Shown in pieces: positions 1 to 8,740 of a DNA stretch of 64,000 bases. This DNA is from Candidatus Zipacnadia bacterium (GTDB taxonomy: Bacteria; Armatimonadota; Zipacnadia; Zipacnadales; UBA5352). The position numbers and the translations under genes were made by a program. Below the pieces are notes generated by a model. The model had not been told where the DNA came from. It ran no database searches and saw only the letters and a program-made list of their open reading frames with translations. Numbering within the stretch: the first letter of the stretch is position 1; every line of letters begins with the position of its first letter. The stretch is from assembly GCA_029820945.1 (NCBI GenBank), contig JALGUJ010000006.1, positions 1-64,000 of the forward strand, read 5' to 3'.

Positions 1-19
1 CCGCTGTGGTGTCGTATGG

Positions 20-37
20 TCCCGCGCAAGCGCGGGA
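20..37. repeat. REP-like palindrome TCCCGCGC-AA-GCGCGGGA
   Basis: Perfect 8-bp inverted repeat; near-identical copy at 4244-4261. Confidence 0.6.
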
Positions 38-99
38 TCAGGCGCGCCGAGTCGTTGTCGTTGCATGTGCAGACCGATGCACAGTGGGGGTGCAATACC

Positions 100-957
100 G
101 TGAACTTCGCGGGGATGGTCTTCGAGCTGATGCTGTCCGGCGTGTGGTGGACGGTGGCGCTGGGGCTGTGCGTTTACATGATAGGTCAGCTCTGCGACCA
201 TTCCTTCAACTGGGTGCCGGGCCTCCTTGAGCGCGCCGAGGGGCTGGAAGCAGTCGCGGCCCTGGTCTTCTTCGTGGTCGCGTACTCCCTTGGTCAGGCG
301 GGGCGGAGACTGACGCGGATGCTCTACCGGGACTATCGGAAGTGGATCACTGCGGTGGAGGTGCACAACCGGTACATGTGTCCGAGCCCGCCCGAGCGGC
401 GGGAGGGGCAGCGGCTCCGTCAGCTGGAAGAGGCATTGAGCACACTGACTGAGCTGCAATGGTGGCACAAGCTCCAGGAGTACCTAAGAGAAGTCCGGGG
501 GATCCATAACGCATTCCTCAGAGAGGGGACTGCGTGGGTCACGGAGGGCGCTAGTCTGCCGCCAACAGGTTTCTGGGAATGGTGGACGCGCGCGAAGTTG
601 TGCAACCAGCAGCAGGACGCGCTCAACGACATTCGCTACGCCTCTGACGTGCTCCGTGACTACGTCCTCGCCTCGGACAGAAAGGACCTTCAGAAAGACC
701 TGGTGTACCACTGGCAGTGCATGGACGCGGCGCAGAATGCCGTGCTGCCTGCGCTCGCTTCCGGTTTGACGCTGGTCATCACGTTCGTCGCGACAGCTTG
801 GTCGATGTGGACAGCCAGCCTCGCGGCCATGGCCCTTACGGCATCGGTCGTGTGGCTTCTCCACCGCTCCTTCTGCGACCATTCGCGGTATCTCACGGAT
901 GCCATCTTCCGCTCCTTCCACATCGCGTGGGCGATGAGGAGCAGAGATGACCGATGA
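100..957 (+). CDS. Hypothetical membrane protein with N-terminal and C-terminal TM segments
   Basis: ORF 16-957. The ATG at 16 lies in a palindrome, so the start is probably GTG 100 or ATG 115. Hydrophobic segments (WWTVALGLCVYMIG, AALVFFVVAYSLG, LASGLTLVITFVATAW). Confidence 0.55.
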   Translation: MNFAGMVFELMLSGVWWTVALGLCVYMIGQLCDHSFNWVPGLLERAEGLEAVAALVFFVVAYSLGQAGRRLTRMLYRDYRKWITAVEVHNRYMCPSPPERREGQRLRQLEEALSTLTELQWWHKLQEYLREVRGIHNAFLREGTAWVTEGASLPPTGFWEWWTRAKLCNQQQDALNDIRYASDVLRDYVLASDRKDLQKDLVYHWQCMDAAQNAVLPALASGLTLVITFVATAWSMWTASLAAMALTASVVWLLHRSFCDHSRYLTDAIFRSFHIAWAMRSRDDR

Positions 958-979
958 CGACAGCGGCGCTTGGCGCCGC

Positions 980-1071
980 CCCCCGGCGAGGGCGCCGGGG
1001 GCACAGAGACAACAGCTCACGACAACAGCTTACGACAACGGCTAACGGCGGGCGCGGCTGAAGCCGCGCCC
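980..1071. repeat. Intergenic repeat block: GC hairpin (980-1001), three imperfect 13-bp direct repeats (1008-1046), GGGCGCGGCTGAAGCCGCGCCC hairpin (1050-1071)
   Basis: gacaacagctcac / gacaacagcttac / gacaacggctaac followed by a perfect 10-bp inverted repeat. Confidence 0.7.
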
Positions 1072-1108
1072 CCCCAGAACGGAACGTGGCACTTGAATCG
1101 AGGCGAAG

Positions 1109-2098
1109 ATGATGGTCGAGACGCTGCGCACCGTCGAGCTCAAGTCCGGCGAGCAGATGCAGATCGTGCGCGTGATCGCCCCCGACGCCGAGTGGCGTGA
1201 CCGCATCCTCCCGCTGCTGGGACACAAGGGCGAGCCGTGGCAGTGGCAGATGGAGGTCGCCTTCGATGAGGGCCTCGAGGGCGCAACGCAGTACTTCTAC
1301 GAGGGCGTCCTGGAGAGCGGCGAGATCGTCGGCAACATCATGACCGTGGAGTCGATGGACCCGCCCATCGGCATCCTCGGGCACGTCTACACCTCCCCCG
1401 AACAGCGCCGCAAGGGGATCTGCTCGCACCTGATGGAGGCGCTGACCGAGGACTTCCGCGCCCGCGACGGCCGCGCCATGTTCCTGCACACCGGCTACGA
1501 CTCCGCGCCCTACCACATCTACGCCTCCTGGGGGTTCGTCGGCTACCGGGACACCGGCAGCATGGCCTGGGTGCTCGAGGAGGACTTCGCGGAGAAGCAG
1601 TTCGCCGACCGCCCCGTATTCGTGCGCGAGACTAACTGGGGCGACTGGGCGCCGCTCGAGGCGCTCTCGGAGGTGGACACCGGGTGGCACGTGCGCAGCG
1701 TCTACCTGGGCCAGTACGGCTTCGGCGGCTTCGAGGGCCAGTACATCTACCTGCGCAGGGACATGATCCAGGGCCGCATCAGCGACTTCCGTGTCCTGGC
1801 CGCGGAGGACGGCGCCGTGATGGGCTACGCGCTGCTGGGCCGATGGCGGGCCTTCCCCGGCGAGCCGCTGGTGCTGGACCTGTTCGCACACCCAGACTTC
1901 GTCGCGCACGCGCGGGAGCTGGCGCAGGCCGTCGAGCTGCCCGCGGACGAGAAGGTGCTGGCCTTCTCCGACATCGGGTCGGTGGGCCGAGCGGCGGCGC
2001 TGCAGTCGGTGGGCTTCGAGCAGGAGGCGTCGATCGGGGGCGCGCTGACGGATGATCACGGCAACGCGCTCGATCTGCTGATCTTCTCGCGCGGATAA
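1109..2098 (+). CDS. GNAT family N-acetyltransferase
   Basis: 329 aa; GNAT-like core GHVYTSPEQRRKGICSHLMEALTEDF. Confidence 0.75.
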   Translation: MMVETLRTVELKSGEQMQIVRVIAPDAEWRDRILPLLGHKGEPWQWQMEVAFDEGLEGATQYFYEGVLESGEIVGNIMTVESMDPPIGILGHVYTSPEQRRKGICSHLMEALTEDFRARDGRAMFLHTGYDSAPYHIYASWGFVGYRDTGSMAWVLEEDFAEKQFADRPVFVRETNWGDWAPLEALSEVDTGWHVRSVYLGQYGFGGFEGQYIYLRRDMIQGRISDFRVLAAEDGAVMGYALLGRWRAFPGEPLVLDLFAHPDFVAHARELAQAVELPADEKVLAFSDIGSVGRAAALQSVGFEQEASIGGALTDDHGNALDLLIFSRG

Positions 2099-2117
2099 TG
2101 AGGAAGAGGCGATCGCA

Positions 2118-3842
2118 TTGACCGACATGACCGCAGGAGTGACCGTGCTCGCGCTGGCGCTGCTGGCCGCCTGCGCCGCGACTGCCGCGCCGGTGCCGGA
2201 GTACCTCCCGGACGCCGAGAAGGCCATCGCCAACGCGGTCGATCCGTGGGGGCTGCCCTTCAGCGACGCGCTCCAGCGCTTCGAGGAGCGCTTCGCGGGG
2301 GCGGAGGATGCCCACTTCGCCATGGGCATGAACCACGCGCTGACCAAGGTCCTCCCGAACAAGTACTGGTATCGCGGCCCGAGCTGGCTGCCGGAGCAGG
2401 CGGAGCAGCGCATCGGACCCTTCCTCGCCGCGGCGGGCGAGGTGCTGTCCTTCCAGGTCGTGGCGCTGCCCCGCGTCGGCGCGCCGGAGCGGGAGTACAC
2501 GCTGTCCGTGGCGATCGACAACGCGCAGGGTGCGACCGCGACGGTCTTCCGGGAGGTCTTCGTGTACACGTCGCCAAACGCGGCGTATCCGCGCCTGCAC
2601 TCCGACCGCTGGCCGGACCCGCTGGTGCCGGAAAGCACCGCGGCGGCCTCGGGCCTCGACTGCGCCGTGTTCTGGGTGGACATCGACATCCCCGCCGGGC
2701 ACTCCGGAGGCGAGACCGCGTGCCACCTGAGCCTGAGCGACGGGGAGCAGACCGCCCGCCAGACGGCCGCAATCGAGGTTGTGCCCGGGCTGGCGCTCGA
2801 TCCGAAGGCGTACCCCTTCGTGAGCTGGTTCCGGCGGCGGTGGGGTGGGGGAGAGCTGACGGACGAGCAGTTCCGCGGCATGTGCGAGATGGTGCTGGCG
2901 CATCACATGCAGCCGGTGGACGCGCTCGCCGGGCTCTGGGACTCGCAGGACCCGTCGCGCTTCGACGCCATGCACGACCTGCTCGCCGGGCGGGGGCAGC
3001 ACCTCTTCGACCTGCGCGGGATCGCGGACGACGATATGCCCGCCGCGTACGAGCACATCAAGGCCGCCGGGTGGCTCGACCAGTGCCTGCTCTATCGCGG
3101 CCCCGACGAGCCCGATGACGAGACCTTCGCCGAGCAGAACATCCCGCGCTGCCAGGAGATACACGAGCGGTACCCGGGCGTGCGCGTGTATCTGGCGTCG
3201 GAGTGGCACGAGAACATGGAGCGGGGCTGCGACATCTGGCTGACCGACATCTCTGCGAGCCGCTATGACCCGGACCGGCACCGCGAGCTGGAGGTGCCGA
3301 AGCTCTGGCACTACTACTGCCACCTGCCGGTGCGCTGGCAGATGCGGGCGCCGCTGGTCGATGCGCCGAACATGGAGATCGACGACCGCGCGGTCGAGCA
3401 CCGGCTCGCGTTGTGGATGAGCTACCTCGCCGGCGCCAGAGGCGTCTTCACCTGGGCGGGCTTCATCGCGGGCGACCTCAAGGCCGACTTCTGGGAGACG
3501 CTGCGGCTCTCGGACAAGGCGGGAGGCTTCCCGTACGGCGGAGTGCACAACGGCAACAACTTCCGCGTCTACCCCCCGCGCGAGGAGGGCGGCGAGGTGC
3601 TGCCCTCGATCCGCCTGAAGATCACGCGCGATGCCATGGAGGACCTCGCGCTCTTCCGGCTCGCCGAGGAGGCGCTCGGGCGCGGAGAGCTGCAGCCGCG
3701 GCAGAGCGAGCGGCTGCAGATGCTGCTCGACCCAACGCCCGAGGTGTACGTGGACTTCCACTACTGGAACGCAGACCCGGCGGCGCTGCTGAACCATCGC
3801 GATGCGCTGCTGCGCGCGCTCGGTGAGATCGCGGAGGGCTGA
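2118..3842 (+). CDS. Secreted glycoside-hydrolase-like protein, DUF4091-type
   Basis: 574 aa with signal peptide; LWHYYCHLPVRWQMRAPLVDAPNMEIDDRAVEHRLALWMSYLAGARGVFTW resembles DUF4091 proteins. Confidence 0.6.
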   Translation: MTDMTAGVTVLALALLAACAATAAPVPEYLPDAEKAIANAVDPWGLPFSDALQRFEERFAGAEDAHFAMGMNHALTKVLPNKYWYRGPSWLPEQAEQRIGPFLAAAGEVLSFQVVALPRVGAPEREYTLSVAIDNAQGATATVFREVFVYTSPNAAYPRLHSDRWPDPLVPESTAAASGLDCAVFWVDIDIPAGHSGGETACHLSLSDGEQTARQTAAIEVVPGLALDPKAYPFVSWFRRRWGGGELTDEQFRGMCEMVLAHHMQPVDALAGLWDSQDPSRFDAMHDLLAGRGQHLFDLRGIADDDMPAAYEHIKAAGWLDQCLLYRGPDEPDDETFAEQNIPRCQEIHERYPGVRVYLASEWHENMERGCDIWLTDISASRYDPDRHRELEVPKLWHYYCHLPVRWQMRAPLVDAPNMEIDDRAVEHRLALWMSYLAGARGVFTWAGFIAGDLKADFWETLRLSDKAGGFPYGGVHNGNNFRVYPPREEGGEVLPSIRLKITRDAMEDLALFRLAEEALGRGELQPRQSERLQMLLDPTPEVYVDFHYWNADPAALLNHRDALLRALGEIAEG

Positions 3843-3875
3843 CGGCGCGGGCGTCACCCGGGTGCGAGGTCAAGG

Positions 3876-3951
3876 GCAAACGGCCGGGCGGGAACGGAGG
3901 TCCGCCCCTCCAAACGCCACGGCGAACGGCGCGTGGGCGTGGACGCTCGTG
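3876..3951. repeat. Intergenic structured repeat, copy 1 (76 bp)
   Basis: gcaaacggccgggcgggaacggaggtccgcccctccaaacgcc...gtggacgctcgtg, identical to 4143-4218. Confidence 0.85.
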
Positions 3952-4047
3952 CCGCGGACCTGCCTACTCCGTCCCGGAGGGCGGGGGGCCGGTAGCGCGG
4001 GCCGTCGCGCGAGGAAGATGAGCATACGGCAACCAAGTCGTACGGAG

Positions 4048-4069
4048 GGGCGGCGTGCCTACGCCGCCC
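4048..4069. repeat. Perfect 9-bp hairpin GGGCGGCGT-GCCT-ACGCCGCCC
   Basis: Inverted repeat read directly. Confidence 0.7.
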
Positions 4070-4142
4070 GCCGTTGGGCCCTCGTAGAGGTGGCCCCGGC
4101 CTTGCCCGTGACCGGTCCTCAAGCCGGGAGATGTGAGGTCCC

Positions 4143-4218
4143 GCAAACGGCCGGGCGGGAACGGAGGTCCGCCCCTCCAAACGCCACGGCGAACGGCGCG
4201 TGGGCGTGGACGCTCGTG
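4143..4218. repeat. Intergenic structured repeat, copy 2 (76 bp)
   Basis: Direct repeat of 3876-3951. Confidence 0.85.
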
Positions 4219-4243
4219 GCACGGAGTCGGCCTCCATCCCCCG

Positions 4244-4261
4244 TCCCGCGCACGCGCGGGA
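4244..4261. repeat. REP-like palindrome TCCCGCGC-AC-GCGCGGGA
   Basis: Second copy of the 20-37 palindrome, followed by similar flank (atcgggc vs atcaggc). Confidence 0.6.
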
Positions 4262-4326
4262 TCGGGCTGCCAGCCCGACTCGATGTCGTGACCCGCTCTC
4301 ACCGATCGAGAAGAGGGAGCCAAGCC

Positions 4327-5343
4327 ATGTCACAGAGCAGACAGATCAGATGCGCCGTCGTCGGGCTGAGCCCTCGCAGTCCCTCGTCCCGGGCCAACTC
4401 GGTTGCGGAGTGTCCGAACACGGAGCTCGTCGCGGTGTGCGACATCAACACCGACCTCGCCGACGACATCGGCGGGGCGTACGGCGTCCCGGCCTACGCG
4501 GACTTCGAGGCCCTATTGGAGCAGGATGACGTGGAGATGGTCTTCATCGCCACGCCCGATGCGGCGCACGCGCCGCAGACCATCGCGGCGCTCGAGGCCG
4601 GCGTTCATGTGCTGTGCGAGAAGCCCATGGCCATCAGCATCGACGAGGTCCGCGCCATGCTCGCCGCCCAGGAGCGCTCGGGTTGCAAGCTCGGCATCAA
4701 CCAGGTGCTGCGCACGAACCCGCGCTTCGTCGAGGCCAAGCGCATGGCCGCCTCCGGCTACCTGGGGGAGATCTTCTACTGCGAGGGCGACTACATCCAC
4801 AACATCTCGCGGTTGATCCTGACCGGCTGGCGCGGCGACCGCGAGCAGGGCCACACGCCCTTCGTGGGCGGCGGATGCCACATGATCGACCTGCTGCGGT
4901 GGTGCGTGGGCGAGGTCGAGGAGATCTTCGCCTACGGCTCGAAGAAGTGCCTGACCGATGAGCAGTACCCGTTCCCCGACTGCTCGGTGTCGGTGCTGAA
5001 GTTCGAGAGCGGCGCCTGCGGCAAGTTCGGCGTCAGCTACGCCTGCCGGCGGCCCTCATTCCGCAACTTCCAGCTCTACGGCACGAAGGCCACCTACCTC
5101 GCGGGCCGCGACGCCGATCGCGTGCGCGTCAATGACCGGAGGTCGGACCTCATCACGGTGGACATCCCCGTGCAGGGCCACCCCTATGGCCCGGTGATCC
5201 GGGACTTCGCGCAGGCGATCATCGACGACACGGAGCCGCCGATCTCCGGCCGCGACGTCGCGAACACCATCGCCGTCGCGCTCGCGGGCGACGAGTCGCT
5301 GGCGACGGGACAGCCGGTGAGGCCGGAGCGGTTTGAGTTCTGA
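4327..5343 (+). CDS. Gfo/Idh/MocA family oxidoreductase
   Basis: AALEAGVHVLCEKPMAISIDEVRAM motif (EKP); start ATG 4327 within ORF 3802-5343. Confidence 0.9.
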   Translation: MSQSRQIRCAVVGLSPRSPSSRANSVAECPNTELVAVCDINTDLADDIGGAYGVPAYADFEALLEQDDVEMVFIATPDAAHAPQTIAALEAGVHVLCEKPMAISIDEVRAMLAAQERSGCKLGINQVLRTNPRFVEAKRMAASGYLGEIFYCEGDYIHNISRLILTGWRGDREQGHTPFVGGGCHMIDLLRWCVGEVEEIFAYGSKKCLTDEQYPFPDCSVSVLKFESGACGKFGVSYACRRPSFRNFQLYGTKATYLAGRDADRVRVNDRRSDLITVDIPVQGHPYGPVIRDFAQAIIDDTEPPISGRDVANTIAVALAGDESLATGQPVRPERFEF

Positions 5344-5433
5344 GGACCAACGGCGTGCGGAGGGCGTCCGCAGGACGGGACGACCCACGACGACACGGGC
5401 AACGACGGGCGCGGCACAGGTCCGCGCCCTACA

Positions 5434-5510
5434 AGACGGCCGGGCGGGCACGGAAGCGCGCCCTTCCGTACGGCAAACGGCCCACGGGCGTGGACGCCCG
5501 TGGCACGGAC
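5434..5510. repeat. Intergenic structured repeat, diverged copy 3
   Basis: acggccgggcgggcacggaagcgcgccc...ccacgggcgtggacgcccgtggcacgga; aligns to copies 1 and 2. Confidence 0.7.
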
Positions 5511-5533
5511 AGGCGGGTCTGACCTCGGGGCGA

Positions 5534-6952
5534 TCAGCGAGTCAGCGACCACCACGGCCGCATGGTCTCCCTCAGCGGCCTGTCCGTGGTGAGGGCTGCG
5601 AGGCACGCGACGAGGCCGTCCGTCGCATCGTCGTCGCACAGCCGCGAGAACTGGGCGCACTGGCGGAACTTCGCGACCACCTCTGCCTCGCTCACCGCAG
5701 CCGGAGCGAAGACCCGTGCCGGGCACTCCGCGCGCATCAGCCGACGGCCGTCGGTGGTGTGCACAATCACGCCCTGCCACTTGGTCGTGTAAGGCGAGAA
5801 GTCGGCGGGCGGTGTCAGGGGCTCCGGGACGTCGTCCGGCACGTCCACGAACTCGATGGCGCGCGCGAGGTCCGCGACCTCCTCGTCCGCACGGATCGCC
5901 TCGTCCGTCCAGTCCTCCAGTCGCTGCCGGCCGCGCAGGAGCGCGTAGGCAACGCAGTACCGCACGCTGAACTGCGCCGAAACCTGCGGGTCATCGCCGA
6001 GCTCGAATGGCTTGCTGACGAAGCCGCCCTCCCGGTGGCCGAAGATCTCGACGCGGTCGATCTCATGCGGCGACAGGGCCTCCTCCTCGCGGAGCCGCTC
6101 CGCGGCGTGCAACGGCGGATGGCAGCTCCCGCAGGAGGTGTGGCGCTTCACCGAGACGCGCTCGATCTCCCATTGCGGGCGCTCGGCCATGACCTCCTCG
6201 AGCGCCGGCGGCTCGGCGCCATGGTAGACGCGGAAGATGTTGCCCTCACCATCGAGGGCGCCCCTCGGCCCGGTGATGCCCCGCGCGGCCAGGGCCGCCG
6301 CCCACAACGCCGAGCGCGCGGCGAAGCCCGGCTGCAGGCGCTTGGTCAGCGTGCGGTCGTGCAGGGCCTGGCGGTTGCCCGAGGTCTGCGCGTAGTTCAG
6401 GCCCATGGCGTTGGCGCACTGCTCGATGGACAGCCCGAGCAGCCGCGCCGCTGCGGCGACCGCGCCGAAGCCCCCGAAGACGGACGTGGGCAGCCAGTGC
6501 CAGGCGTGCGCGTGAGTCGCCACGTTGCGGCGCGCGATCGCCAGCCGCCCGGCCACCTCAACGCCGAGGATGATCGCCTCAAGCGCCTGGCGGCCGCCGG
6601 CATCGGCCATCTCGCCGGCCGCCAGGATTGCCGGGACCACCACCGAGGTGATGTGCAGCGAGCCGGGGATGTGCACGTCGTCGTAATCGAGCGCGTGGAT
6701 CATCGCCGAGTTTGAGAAGGCCGCGTTCGGCGCGGGGAGCCGCCATCCGCGCACGAGCAGCGACGCCTCCTCCGCTCCGCCCCAGTCGCGCATCTGCTCG
6801 ACGACCTCGGCGACGCCCGGCGCGTCCCAGCCCGCCAGTGCGCAGGCAAGCGCGTCGAGCGTCATCGTGCGCGCGGCGGCGAAGGCCGACTCCGCGATGG
6901 CGTCGGTCGGCGTCTCGACGGCGAGCTGCGACAGCGCCTCGGTGAGCGTCAT
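5534..6952 (-). CDS. MmgE/PrpD family protein
   Basis: 472 aa; SNSAMIHALDYDDVH, GFAARSALWAAALAARGITGP and other family-like blocks. Confidence 0.88.
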   Translation of the reverse strand: MTLTEALSQLAVETPTDAIAESAFAAARTMTLDALACALAGWDAPGVAEVVEQMRDWGGAEEASLLVRGWRLPAPNAAFSNSAMIHALDYDDVHIPGSLHITSVVVPAILAAGEMADAGGRQALEAIILGVEVAGRLAIARRNVATHAHAWHWLPTSVFGGFGAVAAAARLLGLSIEQCANAMGLNYAQTSGNRQALHDRTLTKRLQPGFAARSALWAAALAARGITGPRGALDGEGNIFRVYHGAEPPALEEVMAERPQWEIERVSVKRHTSCGSCHPPLHAAERLREEEALSPHEIDRVEIFGHREGGFVSKPFELGDDPQVSAQFSVRYCVAYALLRGRQRLEDWTDEAIRADEEVADLARAIEFVDVPDDVPEPLTPPADFSPYTTKWQGVIVHTTDGRRLMRAECPARVFAPAAVSEAEVVAKFRQCAQFSRLCDDDATDGLVACLAALTTDRPLRETMRPWWSLTR

Positions 6953-8448
6953 TCGCTCTCACCCATGATCGCGTCGATCTCCGCCTGCAGGCGCTCCAGC
7001 GCTTCCTCGATCTTGTCCCTGCGGGCCTGCTGGCGGTCGCGCGCGTCGCTGAGTGCCTCACGGCGCTTGGCGACCAGCCGCCGTGTCTCCTGCGGCTTCG
7101 GGTCGCCGAGGTTACACGCCGTCTCGTGGAAGTGCTCGAGCCCCATGTCATGCCGGACGGCCTCGTCGCTGAGGTTCGGCTCGGGGTCATTCGAGATGCG
7201 AGCTGCCTCGTCCAGCAGCGCCCCGGTGCACTCCCACGGCCGGATGCCTCGCTCACGCGCGATGCGCACCATGGTGCAGCAGATGCGATGTGCGCAGCGC
7301 CCTCCCAGGCCCCGCTCCTTCACGATGCGGATCGCCAGGTCCACCGCACCCGAGTACCCCTCGCGCACCAGCTCCCACATACGGTCCGCGCGCGGGCGGA
7401 CGTTGGGCAGCAGGTGGCGGAAGATACCGAGGCCGGCCTCGAGTTCGGCCAGTCCGCTGCGGACGTAGCGGTCGGCATGGTAAACGGGCAGGATATCCTG
7501 CAATGGCTCGTTCTTGAAGGAGAACAGGCAGGTCTGCATCTCGCCGAGGACCCGGTTGCAGTTCTCCCGGATGTTCTCGAAGCGATTGCCCGCGTTGGCC
7601 TTGTGCGGCATGAATGAGCTGACACCGCGCCAGGCCATGTCCACGTCGAAGATGTCCCACTCCTCGGTGACCCAGACGTTCAGGTCGAGACAGACGCGGC
7701 TGAGGGTGACCGCGATGTTCGAGGCCGCGAAGAGGATGGTGAGCATCTCCTCCTGGCCGGCCTCGCAGTCGTAAGCCGGCTCGACGGTCTCGTCGAAGCC
7801 CAGCAGATCGGTGATGAGCTCGCGGTCCACGTCCCAGCGGGCACCGGAGCAGGCGCCGCAGCCTCCGGAGTTCATGTTCGTGTGCCGGTAGGCCAGCTCG
7901 AGTTGCTCAAGGCCGCGGGAGAGCCCGTCGTGCACCGCCAGCAGATAGGCCCCCCAGGTGGTCGGCTGGGCGTGGGCCCAGTGGCTGTGGCCGGCCATGA
8001 GGACATCGGCGTGCTCTTCGGCGACATCCAGGACGCTCTCGAGGGTGAGGAGCAACTCGTCGAAGGCATACAGCAGCGACTCGCGCATCATCATGCGCGC
8101 CATCGGCTCCTGGAGGGTGCGTCCGTGGTTGACCGCGAAGGCGGTATCTTCGTCGCCGCCGAGCTTCTCGCGAATCCACGCCTCCCCGCCCCAGCCCTGC
8201 TCTTCGTTCGCCTGGGCGAGCACGGGGAAGAGCTTGCGGACCTCCTCGTCTGAGACATGGCCCTTGCGGTAGAGCATCACCAGCCATGCCTTGTCCATCA
8301 GTGCGCAGAAGGGCAGCCGGTTGCCGGTCTCCTTCACGCGCATGGCGGGCAGCCGGCGGTAGTGGTTCCACTGCGCGGCATCGGGCACGCCGGGCGTGTG
8401 GCGGCGGTGGTCGTGACTGGCCCGGTACTCCTCGGAGTCGAACTCCAT
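6949..8448 (-). CDS. Fumarase/aspartase superfamily C-N lyase (argininosuccinate/adenylosuccinate lyase-like)
   Basis: 499 aa; SSFMPHKAN signature, GHSHWAHAQPTT; 4-bp overlap (ATGA) with the downstream MmgE/PrpD gene. Confidence 0.88.
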   Translation of the reverse strand: MEFDSEEYRASHDHRRHTPGVPDAAQWNHYRRLPAMRVKETGNRLPFCALMDKAWLVMLYRKGHVSDEEVRKLFPVLAQANEEQGWGGEAWIREKLGGDEDTAFAVNHGRTLQEPMARMMMRESLLYAFDELLLTLESVLDVAEEHADVLMAGHSHWAHAQPTTWGAYLLAVHDGLSRGLEQLELAYRHTNMNSGGCGACSGARWDVDRELITDLLGFDETVEPAYDCEAGQEEMLTILFAASNIAVTLSRVCLDLNVWVTEEWDIFDVDMAWRGVSSFMPHKANAGNRFENIRENCNRVLGEMQTCLFSFKNEPLQDILPVYHADRYVRSGLAELEAGLGIFRHLLPNVRPRADRMWELVREGYSGAVDLAIRIVKERGLGGRCAHRICCTMVRIARERGIRPWECTGALLDEAARISNDPEPNLSDEAVRHDMGLEHFHETACNLGDPKPQETRRLVAKRREALSDARDRQQARRDKIEEALERLQAEIDAIMGESE

Positions 8449-8612
8449 GGGGGGGCCTCCCTCAGATTCGCGGCGGGTCGTGCGACGCGATTGAGGAGTA
8501 TTTCGTGTGCGTCAGGAGCTTCCCTTTAGCGGATACAGATCGGCTCGAAGGGTTGGTTTGCACCGCGGGTGCGCGGGGTAGAACGTCTGTGTGTCCGGAC
8601 GAAGCGCCCACT

Positions 8613-8701
8613 CAGTGGGATCCTCCAAAATCAGGGCGGCCCCGGGGTGTAGGGAGGGCCGCTCTGCCAGCCGGCGGTTGGGCCTCGCGGCCCAGCGCCG
8701 G
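8613..8701 (-). terminator. Tandem hairpins 3' of the ACT-domain gene; candidate terminator or leader
   Basis: Minus strand: CCGGCG..TGGGCC-GCGA-GGCCCA..CGCCGG, then GCGGCCC-N13-GGGCCGC followed by CCTGATTTT. Confidence 0.5.
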
Positions 8702-8740
8702 AAAACCTGATACCTGGGATAAGTTTCGATGCCGGTCCTC

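Noticed and set aside
3850-4326. Repeats around 3.9-4.3 kb as a CRISPR array or IS ends
   Set aside because: Only two identical units about 190 bp apart plus one diverged copy, no regular spacers, no cas or transposase genes; better described as structured intergenic repeats.
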